NCBI GenBank assembly: GCA_947632275.1
Contig: CANROR010000026.1
Coordinates: 1 to 13,200 of the forward strand
Reading direction: 5' to 3'
DNA length: 13,200 nucleotides
Source: an uncultured Bacilli bacterium
GTDB lineage: Bacteria; Bacillota_I; Bacilli_A; RF39; UBA660
This document shows, one piece after another, positions 1 through 7,239 of the stretch (within the stretch, counting starts at the first letter, position 1; every line of letters starts with the position of its first letter). A program made the translations under genes and the position numbers. The notes under the pieces were generated by a model, which worked only from the letters and a program-made list of their open reading frames with translations, had not been told where the DNA came from and did no database searches.

Positions 1-365
1 TTGGTATCGTCATTGGCTAGTAAATGTGCACTTAATTCTACACCATCACCTAAACTTTTACTATCTGGACCAAAATTATCTTGACTAGCATTTATAACAA
101 TATCACTATAATCTTTTATTCCATCACTATTATGTTCATCGTTTATAGTATCATCTGTTACATTGATATCTTTTAAACTAAAGGTTAGGTTATCAACAGT
201 TCCCGTTTTAATTTCAACTTGAGTAGAAATTCCATCACTTATTTGAGATTGGAAGTAAGCATAAGAAAAACCAATGACTAACAAAAGAAAGGTTACAAAT
301 ACAACAAGCATATATTTCTTTTCAATTGGTGACATTTCTTTTAACTTATTCCAATTTTCTTTCAT
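1..365 (-). CDS. Exported/surface protein of unknown function, N-terminal part (runs off left edge)
   Basis: Only the first 121 residues are in the window; the gene continues past the left edge. The ATG at 365-363 follows a GGGAG ribosome binding site. Residues 1-17 are hydrophilic and lysine-rich (MKENWNKLKEMSPIEKK). A hydrophobic segment follows at about 18-37, ending in SYAYFQSQ, and then comes a Ser/Thr/Asp-rich region predicted to be beta-rich. This layout, with the YAYF motif just after one hydrophobic segment, is common in surface proteins of gut Firmicutes and resembles TasA/SipW-dependent exported proteins. The resemblance is from memory of the style, not from a search. The protein is probably translocated and may stay membrane-anchored. 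A dedicated promoter lies at 418-446. No function can be assigned without the C-terminal part. Confidence 0.8.
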   Translation of the reverse strand, partial: MKENWNKLKEMSPIEKKYMLVVFVTFLLLVIGFSYAYFQSQISDGISTQVEIKTGTVDNLTFSLKDINVTDDTINDEHNSDGIKDYSDIVINASQDNFGPDSKSLGDGVELSAHLLANDDT

Positions 366-417
366 TATTACCTACTCCCTATCTTTATTATTTTAACCCT
401 ATTATGATTCTAGATAC

Positions 418-446
418 ATTATACATTTAATTAGATGTTAGTTCAA
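418..446 (-). promoter_or_regulatory. Sigma-A-type promoter of the left-edge surface protein gene
   Basis: On the minus strand TTGAAC (446-441) is followed after 17 bases by a perfect TATAAT (423-418). Transcription would start near 411, giving a leader of about 45 bases before the ATG at 365. Confidence 0.75.
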
Positions 447-489
447 GTTATGCTTCTTATCTATTATCTATTCTATATCCCATTCTATC

Positions 490-555
490 AAAAAAAAAAA
501 AAAAAAAGCAAGAGTTGCCTCGGTTTTCTAAACGTGGACTCTTACTTTTTAGTTT
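490..555 (-). terminator. Rho-independent terminator after secG
   Basis: Starting 7 bases past the secG stop codon, the arms at 550-538 and 515-503 form a 13-bp stem with one G-U pair. The loop can pair further (CC..CG with CG..GG). An uninterrupted run of 18 T follows on the transcript strand (507-490). It ends the tilS-ftsH-secG transcript. The homopolymer is exceptionally long for a terminator U-tract. Confidence 0.9.
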
Positions 556-561
556 AAATTA

Positions 562-780
562 CTATGCTAAGAATAGAATGAAAGAAATAACAAAGAAAGC
601 TAAACCTAAAACCATTGTAGCCCGACTTATGAAAAGTTCTAAGCCTCTTTCTTTCATATTTTGAAATAAAGCATCATTACCACCAGTTATGATTGCGCCG
701 GCATCACTAGCTTTATTTCCTTGCAATAATACGATTGCAATAAGTAGGATTGATATACCTAATAATATATTTTCTAACAT
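562..780 (-). CDS. secG: Protein translocase subunit SecG
   Basis: This is the small accessory subunit of the SecYEG protein-conducting channel in the cytoplasmic membrane, which assists SecA-driven export. The 72-residue product has the family layout: a first membrane helix at about 3-20 (LLGISILLIAIVLLQ), a cytoplasmic Gly/Ala-rich loop with the conserved LLQGNKASDAGAIITGG pattern, and a second helix at about 53-71. The length is typical. I start it at ATG 780, because AGGTGA at 791-786 sits 5 bases upstream. A longer reading from GTG at 789 would begin inside that ribosome binding site. It lies 9 bases after the ftsH stop, so it is co-transcribed and probably partly translationally coupled. 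A strong terminator follows immediately. Confidence 0.93.
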   Translation of the reverse strand: MLENILLGISILLIAIVLLQGNKASDAGAIITGGNDALFQNMKERGLELFISRATMVLGLAFFVISFILFLA

Positions 781-785
781 TTTAA

Positions 786-791
786 TCACCT
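786..791 (-). promoter_or_regulatory. Ribosome binding site of secG
   Basis: AGGTGA lies 5 bases before ATG 780 and overlaps the ftsH stop codon (792-790). It sets the secG start at ATG 780; GTG 789 lies within the site itself. Confidence 0.75.
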
Positions 792-2715
792 ATTTTTCTA
801 TTTCTTCTGTTTTTTTCTTTCTGGTTGTCTTTGGTTTTTCTACCTTTTCTTCTTCATTTGTTTCTTCGGGAATTTCTTCATTATTGACAATAGCTTCAAT
901 TTGTTCTTTCGTAATCGTTTCATACTTCATTAAAGCATCCGATAATTTCATAATTAAATCTTTATTGTCACCAATGATTTTCTTCGCATTTTTATAACAT
1001 TCTTCAATGATATTGCGTGTTTGTTGGTCAATTTCTAAAGCTACTTGGTCAGAGAAATTCTTAGATTTCGCATAATCTCTTCCTAAGAAAACACCTTCTT
1101 GTTTTTCTTCATATTGAACTGGTCCTAAATCACTCATCCCATATTCGGTTACCATACTCCGAGCAATCCTAGTTGCTTTTTTAAAGTCATCAGAGGCGCC
1201 AGTCGAAATTTCTTTTAAGAACATTTCTTCACTAACTCGGCCCCCAAGCAGACCAGTTATTTGAGCAAGTAATTCACTCTTAGTTAAAACGGCCATTTTT
1301 TCTTCCTTTGGTAACATCATGGTGTAACCTCCAGCCATACCTCTTGGAATAATTGTTATTTTATGAACTTCTTGAGCATCTTTTAGTTTTAAACCAATAA
1401 CGGCATGTCCGGCTTCGTGTAACGATACTAAACGCTTTTCTTTATCAGTTATCTTCCGAGTTGTTTTCGCAGGCCCTAACAATACACGGTCCGTAGCTTC
1501 ATCAATTTCATCCATCGTTATGGCATTTTTATTCCGACGAACGGCTAGTAGTGCGGCTTCATTAAGTAAGTTTTCCAAATCGGCACCACTAAAACCTGGC
1601 GTTCTTAAACTAAGATTAGTTAAATTAACATCACTAGCTAAGACTTTATTTTTGGCATGAACGGCTAAGATTTGTTCTCTTTCTTTCGAATCTGGTAGAC
1701 TTACCGTTACTTGACGATCGAAACGACCAGGTCGAAGTAAGGCAGGGTCTAAAACATCAGGTCTATTCGTCGCGGCAATAATAATGATTCCTTCGTTTTC
1801 GCCAAAACCATCCATTTCGGTTAATAATTGGTTTAAAGTTTGTTCTCTTTCATCATGGCCACCCCCTAAACCGGTTCCTCTTTGACGACCTACGGCATCA
1901 ATTTCATCAATGAAAATTAAGCATGGCGCATTTCTTTTCGCTTCTTTAAACATATCGCGGACGCGACTAGCTCCGACCCCCACATAAAGTTCGACGAAAT
2001 CCGAACCACTTATAAAGAAGAATGGGACATTGGCTTCCCCCGCGATCGCTTTCGCTAGTAAAGTTTTACCAGTTCCCGGAGGACCTACAAGTAAAACACC
2101 CTTCGGAATTCTCGCTCCTAATTTTTCAAATTTCTTCGGATTTTTTAAAAAGTCAATTAATTCTTCAACTTCTTCTTTTTCTTCTTTTAAACCGGCAACA
2201 TCTTTAAAACTCTTTTTATCATTTTCGTTACTTAAACGAGCTTTACTCCGCGCAAAATCCATTGAACCTTTATTAACATTAGCCATTCTGGATATTAAAA
2301 TATAAATACAAACAATGCCTAAAACTAATGGTAACACATTAATGATAATATAAAATAACATATTTTCGCCCGGATCAGATTCCGTTTTATAATCTTTAAT
2401 ATTGTTATTGTTTTCTATTAAACCTAAAATATTTTCGACTTCGCCATTAATAACTTTTGCTTTAAAAGTTTCGTTACTCGCATATCCTTCTAGTTTACCT
2501 GTAACATAGTAAATACTTTCATCACTTTTCGGCATTACTACAACTTCGGTAACTTTATCATTTTTAAGTTGCGTAATTAATTCCCCTGTTGTTATTTCAT
2601 TAACTTTATTACCTTGAAAACTTAAAATTCCAAATACTAAAGCCACCACACAAAGTAAAACTAAATAGGGTAAAAAATTTTTAAAACTTTCACTTTTATT
2701 CATTTTCACATTCAT
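790..2715 (-). CDS. ftsH: ATP-dependent zinc metalloprotease FtsH
   Basis: This membrane-anchored AAA+ protease forms hexamers and degrades misfolded or unassembled membrane proteins and some regulators. The 641-residue product has all family parts in order: a short cytoplasmic end, membrane helix 1 (about 14-33), an extracytoplasmic domain, and membrane helix 2 (about 119-142). The AAA domain has Walker A GPPGTGKT (211-218), Walker B LIFIDEID (266-273) and the second region of homology ATNRPDVLDPALLRPGRFDR (316-335). The M41 protease domain has the zinc motif HEAGH (433-437) and a third ligand Asp near 510. The C-terminal tail of about 25 residues is rich in Glu, Lys and Thr. I use ATG 2715, 5 bases after AGGTGA, rather than GTG 2724. 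It follows the tilS stop by 5 bases. The hpt gene often found between tilS and ftsH in Firmicutes is absent. Confidence 0.97.
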   Translation of the reverse strand: MNVKMNKSESFKNFLPYLVLLCVVALVFGILSFQGNKVNEITTGELITQLKNDKVTEVVVMPKSDESIYYVTGKLEGYASNETFKAKVINGEVENILGLIENNNNIKDYKTESDPGENMLFYIIINVLPLVLGIVCIYILISRMANVNKGSMDFARSKARLSNENDKKSFKDVAGLKEEKEEVEELIDFLKNPKKFEKLGARIPKGVLLVGPPGTGKTLLAKAIAGEANVPFFFISGSDFVELYVGVGASRVRDMFKEAKRNAPCLIFIDEIDAVGRQRGTGLGGGHDEREQTLNQLLTEMDGFGENEGIIIIAATNRPDVLDPALLRPGRFDRQVTVSLPDSKEREQILAVHAKNKVLASDVNLTNLSLRTPGFSGADLENLLNEAALLAVRRNKNAITMDEIDEATDRVLLGPAKTTRKITDKEKRLVSLHEAGHAVIGLKLKDAQEVHKITIIPRGMAGGYTMMLPKEEKMAVLTKSELLAQITGLLGGRVSEEMFLKEISTGASDDFKKATRIARSMVTEYGMSDLGPVQYEEKQEGVFLGRDYAKSKNFSDQVALEIDQQTRNIIEECYKNAKKIIGDNKDLIMKLSDALMKYETITKEQIEAIVNNEEIPEETNEEEKVEKPKTTRKKKTEEIEK

Positions 2716-2720
2716 CTTTC

Positions 2721-2726
2721 TCACCT
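2721..2726 (-). promoter_or_regulatory. Ribosome binding site of ftsH
   Basis: AGGTGA overlaps the tilS TGA stop (2723-2721) and lies 5 bases before ATG 2715. This argues for translational coupling of tilS and ftsH, and against the longer GTG start at 2724. Confidence 0.75.
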
Positions 2727-4022
2727 AACCTTATATTTCAATATTATATCATATATTTCTTGCTTTTTTTTCGCAAATTTTGATTTTTTTAAACCAGGTA
2801 CCCATAATATATTATCTTTACTATCAACAACAATGGGATAACTATCTCTTTTACTAGGATTAACTTTATTATTAATAAATATGTCTTTAATTTTTTGATG
2901 ACCATTAAAATTTTTAATTGTCATTTTATCGCCATTTTTCCGACTTCTTACCTTTAAAGGCAAATTAATTTCTTTACTATTTAAGCGAATACAATAATTG
3001 GAATCATTATCTTCTTTCGTATAAATAATTTCCCAGTTATCAGTTATTATATCACTATTTAAATCATATTCAAAACTATTTTGCCCATGCTTCTTTTTAA
3101 TAGTTAAATTATTATATTCTTTTAAAGCAATATAATCATTATTTAAATCAATTTGTTTATTTTTACCATCTAACATTTCGATTAATTTTTCCATTTTGGC
3201 ATTATCAATTTCTAACCAATCATTCTTTTGAATATTCTTAATTAATTTTTCTAAAGCTTTTCTTTTAATAAAAACCGATTCTTTTTTTAGTTTTTCTAAA
3301 TCTAAAACATTATTGTTAATAACTTTTAAGTTATCAACATAATTATCAATAAATGCTTGAGCCTCTTCTAACTCTTCACTAAATTTTAAATATTTTAAAT
3401 TTATATTTTTTTCTTCTTTTTGTAAAAAAGGTAAAAGATATTTGCGATATCTATTTCTAGTATGCTTATTTGAATTATTACTTTTATCAATTTTATAACT
3501 AATCTTATTTTCTTTATTATATTTTAAAATATCTTTTTTACTATAAAAGATAAGGGGTCTTAAAATAACCATATTTTCATAACAATTTTGTTTTTTAAAA
3601 CCTAAATAACCTTCTAAAGTACTTCCTCGCGTAATACGCATCAAAATACTTTCAATTAAATCATCGCCATGATGGGCTAAAAGTAAATATTTGGTCTGAT
3701 ACTTTGTTAAAACATTTTGAAAATAAGCATATCTTAATTGATGACCTTTATGTTCATTAAATTTATTTTGAAAATCAAGATCAATCGTTTCATAAATTAA
3801 ATTGTTTTTTAAGCAATAATTTTTTACAAATTCTTGTTCTTTTTTACTTTCTTTGCGTAAATTATGATTAACATGCGCCACAATTACTTGCCATTTTTTT
3901 GAAAACTTCAACTCACACACGAGATTTAAAAGACACATGGAGTCTGGCCCTCCACTTACGCCAACGACAACTGCTGCTTCATCACAAATATTTTTTTCTA
4001 AAAATTCTTTGGCTTTATCCAT
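2721..4022 (-). CDS. tilS: tRNA(Ile)-lysidine synthase TilS
   Basis: TilS converts cytidine 34 of the CAU-anticodon isoleucine tRNA to lysidine using lysine and ATP, so that this tRNA reads AUA. It is essential where AUA is used, and AUA is common in this AT-rich window. The 433-residue product has the N-type ATP PP-loop SGGPDS at 23-28 after a VVVGV strand. Family signatures follow: VAHVNHNLR, LLLAHHGDDLIES and RITRGS. A helical middle domain comes next, then a C-terminal TilS domain (about 345-430, with LPLKVRSRKNGDKM and the KIKDIFINNKV block). The ATG at 4022 has GAGGG upstream; a longer TTG reading from 4037 would include the binding site. It is the first gene of the tilS-ftsH-secG operon and ends in TGA. 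Confidence 0.95.
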   Translation of the reverse strand: MDKAKEFLEKNICDEAAVVVGVSGGPDSMCLLNLVCELKFSKKWQVIVAHVNHNLRKESKKEQEFVKNYCLKNNLIYETIDLDFQNKFNEHKGHQLRYAYFQNVLTKYQTKYLLLAHHGDDLIESILMRITRGSTLEGYLGFKKQNCYENMVILRPLIFYSKKDILKYNKENKISYKIDKSNNSNKHTRNRYRKYLLPFLQKEEKNINLKYLKFSEELEEAQAFIDNYVDNLKVINNNVLDLEKLKKESVFIKRKALEKLIKNIQKNDWLEIDNAKMEKLIEMLDGKNKQIDLNNDYIALKEYNNLTIKKKHGQNSFEYDLNSDIITDNWEIIYTKEDNDSNYCIRLNSKEINLPLKVRSRKNGDKMTIKNFNGHQKIKDIFINNKVNPSKRDSYPIVVDSKDNILWVPGLKKSKFAKKKQEIYDIILKYKVR

Positions 4023-4040
4023 TTTTCCCTCGCACAAAAT

Positions 4041-4068
4041 ATTGTATCAAAATTTATAATTATTGCAA
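4041..4068 (-). promoter_or_regulatory. Promoter of the tilS-ftsH-secG operon
   Basis: On the minus strand TTGCAA (4068-4063) is followed by a 16-base spacer and TACAAT (4046-4041). The spacer ends in TGA, giving an extended -10 (TGATACAAT). Transcription would start about 12 bases before the tilS ATG, so the leader is very short. The site lies just downstream of the preceding gene's terminator. Confidence 0.75.
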
Positions 4069-4090
4069 GAAAAACCTAATTTTTTAAATG

Positions 4091-4113
4091 AAAAAAGCAA
4101 ATTATCTTGCTTT
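4091..4113 (-). terminator. Terminator overlapping the end of the DUF6273-like gene
   Basis: The minus strand reads AAAGCAA (4113-4107), a 6-base loop, TTGCTTT (4100-4094), and then three more T. The stop codon TAA (4104-4102) lies in the loop and 3' arm. The stem is short (7 bp) but the U-tract is good. It separates the prfB operon from the tilS promoter. Confidence 0.65.
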
Positions 4114-5532
4114 CCCTTTATAATCTTTAAATAATTCATCATACATATTTTGCATAATATTATCATTTAATTTTTCAATAATTTCTTGTTCTAAAGCTTC
4201 AAGTTGTCTTTCACAAACACTATAAATAACATTTTCGGGTTCTAAAGTTAAAAAAGGTTTTCCGCTTTTAAGACCCTGATTTAATTTTTCTTTTTTGACC
4301 ATATATGTTTTAATAATATCTTCAGCTTTTTGATATAATAAATTACGCGATGCTTCATCTTGAATATTTTTGATTTTTTCAATTAAAACTTTGGTTATTA
4401 ATAATAATCTTTTTTCGAGATTATTATCGGCGATAGCATCAATTTCTTGAGCAATTTCTTGTTTTAATTCTTGAGCCTGAATATTTCGACTATCCATCAA
4501 AGCCACCAGTTTAGCTAGAACATTTTTTTGTTTTAAAATATCTTCATATTCAGTTTCTAAATCTTTAGCAACATAAAAAATGTCATGAGATAAATAATTT
4601 TGAAGATAAGTCTTTGCACTCGTAAGTGAATTCGAAATCGATAAAATATATTCCGAAATTAAAATATGGGTATCTTCATCGAGTAACCATTTAACAGGGG
4701 ATACTTCAATCCAAACATAATCCCCTTTATTATATTTCTGTTTATTAGATAAGGTAACCGGATCAGTTACTTGAAGGCGAACATATTTTTTATCATTAAA
4801 GATATATTCTTTAACTTCATAATAACTTTCTTCAACATATTTATCTTTCACTTCCGGAATCATATAAATTTTACCGGTTTCTTTAAGTTCGCCATTTAAA
4901 TATTTCTCTTCAAGAATTTTTCCTTGTTCGGTTGCAATCCATTGGGGATACGTACCATATTCAATATATTTATAATTTACTTTTAAGGCTCTAAAATTAC
5001 TTGGTTCAACAGGTGTAAAAGTATATTTTGTAAAAGATTTTTCTTTTATTTCTGGCATTTCTTCATTAAAAATTTTGGTAGCCTCAATCATTGGCCTAAT
5101 GCCAGACATACCATATCGATTATCAATGATTGCTCCATTCTCATATTGGGAATTCCAACTTAAATGATCATCACCATGATCCGTTTCATATCGATACTCC
5201 CGGCGAGCTTTTTTATCATAATTGGTAATATCAATAAATATTGGCCCTACGGAGATACTATCTTTAAATAAACTAGGAATTGATTGGCCTATTATAGTTT
5301 TATAATCGGCGCCAATAGCTTTGGCAAAATCTGTTATAGCCGAGAAAGCGCCATATTCTTTTATTACATCTAATCTTTCATCATGACAATTATTTTGTTT
5401 ATCATAATATTCTTGTAAAAATTCATATTTTATTAATTCCAATTTTTCGTTATTAAAAGATAAACCATAAATATCATTTTGCGCTATTTTTTTGATTATT
5501 TTGGCATAAATATCGTTTATATTTTTTTCCAT
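4102..5532 (-). CDS. Unknown protein with DUF6273-like segment and C-terminal coiled coil
   Basis: I do not recognise a defined function. The 476-residue product has no signal peptide or membrane span, so it is probably cytosolic. Residues 115-300 resemble the DUF6273 type found in many gut Firmicutes: an NRYGMSGIRPMIEA segment (138-151), YIEYGTYPQW (189-198), and a block with GDYVWIEVSPVKWLLDED (270-287) followed by ILISEYIL. In that family such blocks often occur in bacterial surface or phage-associated proteins; this resemblance is from memory. Residues about 320-475 are highly helical and charged, with coiled-coil character (ELKQEIAQEIDAIADNNLEK and after). ATG 5532 has a strong AAGGAG site 6 bases upstream. 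It starts 17 bases after prfB, so it is co-transcribed, and its end forms part of a terminator stem. Confidence 0.8.
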   Translation of the reverse strand: MEKNINDIYAKIIKKIAQNDIYGLSFNNEKLELIKYEFLQEYYDKQNNCHDERLDVIKEYGAFSAITDFAKAIGADYKTIIGQSIPSLFKDSISVGPIFIDITNYDKKARREYRYETDHGDDHLSWNSQYENGAIIDNRYGMSGIRPMIEATKIFNEEMPEIKEKSFTKYTFTPVEPSNFRALKVNYKYIEYGTYPQWIATEQGKILEEKYLNGELKETGKIYMIPEVKDKYVEESYYEVKEYIFNDKKYVRLQVTDPVTLSNKQKYNKGDYVWIEVSPVKWLLDEDTHILISEYILSISNSLTSAKTYLQNYLSHDIFYVAKDLETEYEDILKQKNVLAKLVALMDSRNIQAQELKQEIAQEIDAIADNNLEKRLLLITKVLIEKIKNIQDEASRNLLYQKAEDIIKTYMVKKEKLNQGLKSGKPFLTLEPENVIYSVCERQLEALEQEIIEKLNDNIMQNMYDELFKDYKGKAR

Positions 5533-5549
5533 AACTTACTCCTTTATAT

Positions 5550-6642
5550 TTATCTAATTTCTTTTAAATTAAAGATTAACATATCTTTAATATCGCCATC
5601 TAATATTTTCTCCGGATTCGTATTTTCATAATTACTGCGATGATCTTTAACTAGTTTATAAGGTTCTAAAACATAACTGCGGATTTGACTACCAAAATTA
5701 ATACTTTTGACTTCGCCTTTTAACGAATTTATTTCGGCATTTTTCTTTTCTAATTCCTGCATATATAATTTATTTTTTAAAATTTGCATGGCCTTATCTT
5801 TATTCTTTAATTGACTGCGTTCATTTTGACAGGTAACAACTGTTTTCGTTGGTAAATGGGTAATCCGGACCGCGGAATTGGAAGTATTGACGGATTGGCC
5901 ACCGGCACCCGAGGAATGATAAACATCAATTTTTAAATCTTCTTCCTTAATTTCAATATCAATATTGGTATTAAGCTCGGGCATCACGGAAACGGAAGCA
6001 AAAGACGTATGGCGACGGTTCCCGGCATCAAAAGGTGATTTCCGGACTAACCGATGAACGCCACTTTCGTTTTTTAAATAACCATAAGCATTAAGACCTT
6101 TAATTAAAAGCGTTACACTTTTAATCCCGGCTTCATCCCCTTTTTGGTAGTCTATTTCATCAACAACAAAATCTTCTTTTTCGGCGAAACGTTCATACAT
6201 TCGCAGAAGCATACTTGCCCAATCACAAGATTCGGTGCCACCAGCTCCAGGATGAATCTCTAAATAACAATTGTTAGAATCAAATTCACCGCTTAACATA
6301 ACAGATGTTTCTAACTCGCCAATTTGGTCTTTTAATTTGGTTAAATCATCCGCGATTAACGTCAAAAGCTCACTATCTTCATTCATCGTTACTAACGAAA
6401 GATCATCGTTTAAGGCTTGCTCTAAACTTTTAACTAAAGCGACATCTTTTTTTAAATTGGCTAATCTTTGACTAATTGTATTAGCATCACTAACATTTTG
6501 CCAAAAGTCGGAACTATTAATTATCGTTTCTAAATTAATTATTTCTTGTTCTTTTTGAGGTAAGTCAAAGAGACCTCCTTAAATAATCTAATTTTTCTTT
6601 TAATTCCTTTAATTCGGCCATTAAATTATTTTTTTCTATCAT
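5550..6642 (-). CDS. prfB: Peptide chain release factor 2 (programmed +1 frameshift)
   Basis: RF2 recognises UGA and UAA stop codons and triggers hydrolysis of peptidyl-tRNA. The gene is in two frames. ATG 6642 opens a 25-codon frame ending CTT TGA (stop at 6567-6565). A +1 shift (skipping the T at 6567) continues with GAC at 6566-6564 to the stop at 5550, for a total of 363 residues, the usual RF2 length. The class-specific SPF codon-recognition tripeptide is at about 202-204 and the catalytic GGQ at about 247-249 (SSGAGGQSVN), almost the same positions as in E. coli. Family motifs IHPGAGGTES and RRHTSFASV are present. The start follows GAGGGAG and lies one base after the upstream gene's stop. 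An automatic call from ATG 6386 would lose the first 85 residues. Confidence 0.95.
6564..6579 (-). promoter_or_regulatory. prfB programmed +1 frameshift site
   Basis: The minus strand has an internal Shine-Dalgarno AGGAGG (6579-6574), a three-base spacer TCT, the slip codon CTT (6570-6568), and in-frame TGA followed by C (6567-6564). Order and spacing match the known bacterial RF2 recoding site. When RF2 is scarce, slow UGA decoding lets the ribosome shift +1 and make more RF2, so the protein regulates its own synthesis. Confidence 0.95.
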
Positions 6643-6643
6643 T

Positions 6644-7189
6644 TTATCTCCCTCGATTTAATGTTAAAGTTTTTTGAAAATCACCTAATTTTTTTACTCC
6701 TAAAGGATGTTTTTTTAAATCATTTTCGTAAAAAGCAATTTCACTGGCTAAAATCGTCACTCGATCCGTATCATTTCGAATTAATGCTTGCCGTAACTTA
6801 ATATTTTTTCTTTTAAGTAACAGAATCGTATAATTGACTGCGAGAGCAACTTTAGCCTCATCATCTAGACAATCTTCCACATGATCCGTATAATCAATTT
6901 TAGCTAAAACATATCCTAAATATTGTAAAACATATTGCCAATTATCAGGCCGTATATCTTTTTTTAAATCAATTAATTCTTGATAATAGTCGCGAGCTGT
7001 AGCCCGAGAGCATTCAATAATTTCCATTTGCCGCGCTTTTACTTTTTCAATTTCTTGATTTATCACACTTTGTTTATTTAACAATAATTTTTCATTTTCC
7101 ATTTTTTCGTATTCAACTTGCGCGGCTTTAATTTGCTCCCTTTCAATTCCTATTTTTTTTACTAAATTCATTCCATGTTCAAATTTCAT
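6644..7189 (-). CDS. Unknown helical protein upstream of prfB
   Basis: I do not recognise this 181-residue protein. It has no signal peptide, no membrane span, and no convincing catalytic or metal motif. It is mostly predicted helical and rich in Lys, Glu, Leu and Ile. Residues 15-60 could form a coiled coil (QIKAAQVEYEKMENEKLLL). A Trp/Tyr-rich patch (DNWQYVLQYLGYVLAKIDY) lies near 80-99, followed by an acidic stretch HVEDCLDDEAKVA. ATG 7189 has an AAGGA site about 6 bases upstream. Its stop TAA is separated from the prfB ATG by a single base, so the two are almost certainly translated from one message. No clear promoter was found in the 40 bases upstream; part of its transcription may come from read-through of the weak terminator at 7210-7239. 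Confidence 0.8.
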   Translation of the reverse strand: MKFEHGMNLVKKIGIEREQIKAAQVEYEKMENEKLLLNKQSVINQEIEKVKARQMEIIECSRATARDYYQELIDLKKDIRPDNWQYVLQYLGYVLAKIDYTDHVEDCLDDEAKVALAVNYTILLLKRKNIKLRQALIRNDTDRVTILASEIAFYENDLKKHPLGVKKLGDFQKTLTLNRGR

Positions 7190-7209
7190 AAAGTATCCTT
7201 TCTTATTTT

Positions 7210-7239
7210 AAAAAAATAGATTATTACATCTATTTTTTT
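7210..7239 (-). terminator. AT-rich terminator after the thioredoxin-like gene
   Basis: Arms at 7239-7228 and 7221-7210 form a perfect 12-bp stem with a 6-base loop; the 3' arm ends in seven T. Only one G-C pair is in the stem, so it may be leaky. The gene's stop codon (7232-7230) lies in the 5' arm. Confidence 0.55.

Noticed and set aside
689..997. Plus-strand open frames over ftsH, tilS and prfB (for example 689-997, 2030-2305, 3899-4087, 6271-6471)
   Set aside because: They lie antisense to strongly conserved genes, have no binding sites and show no recognisable protein features.
6567..6642. The 25-codon frame before prfB as an independent small gene
   Set aside because: It ends at the exact RF2 frameshift signal and gives the conserved RF2 N-terminus when joined, so it is part of prfB.
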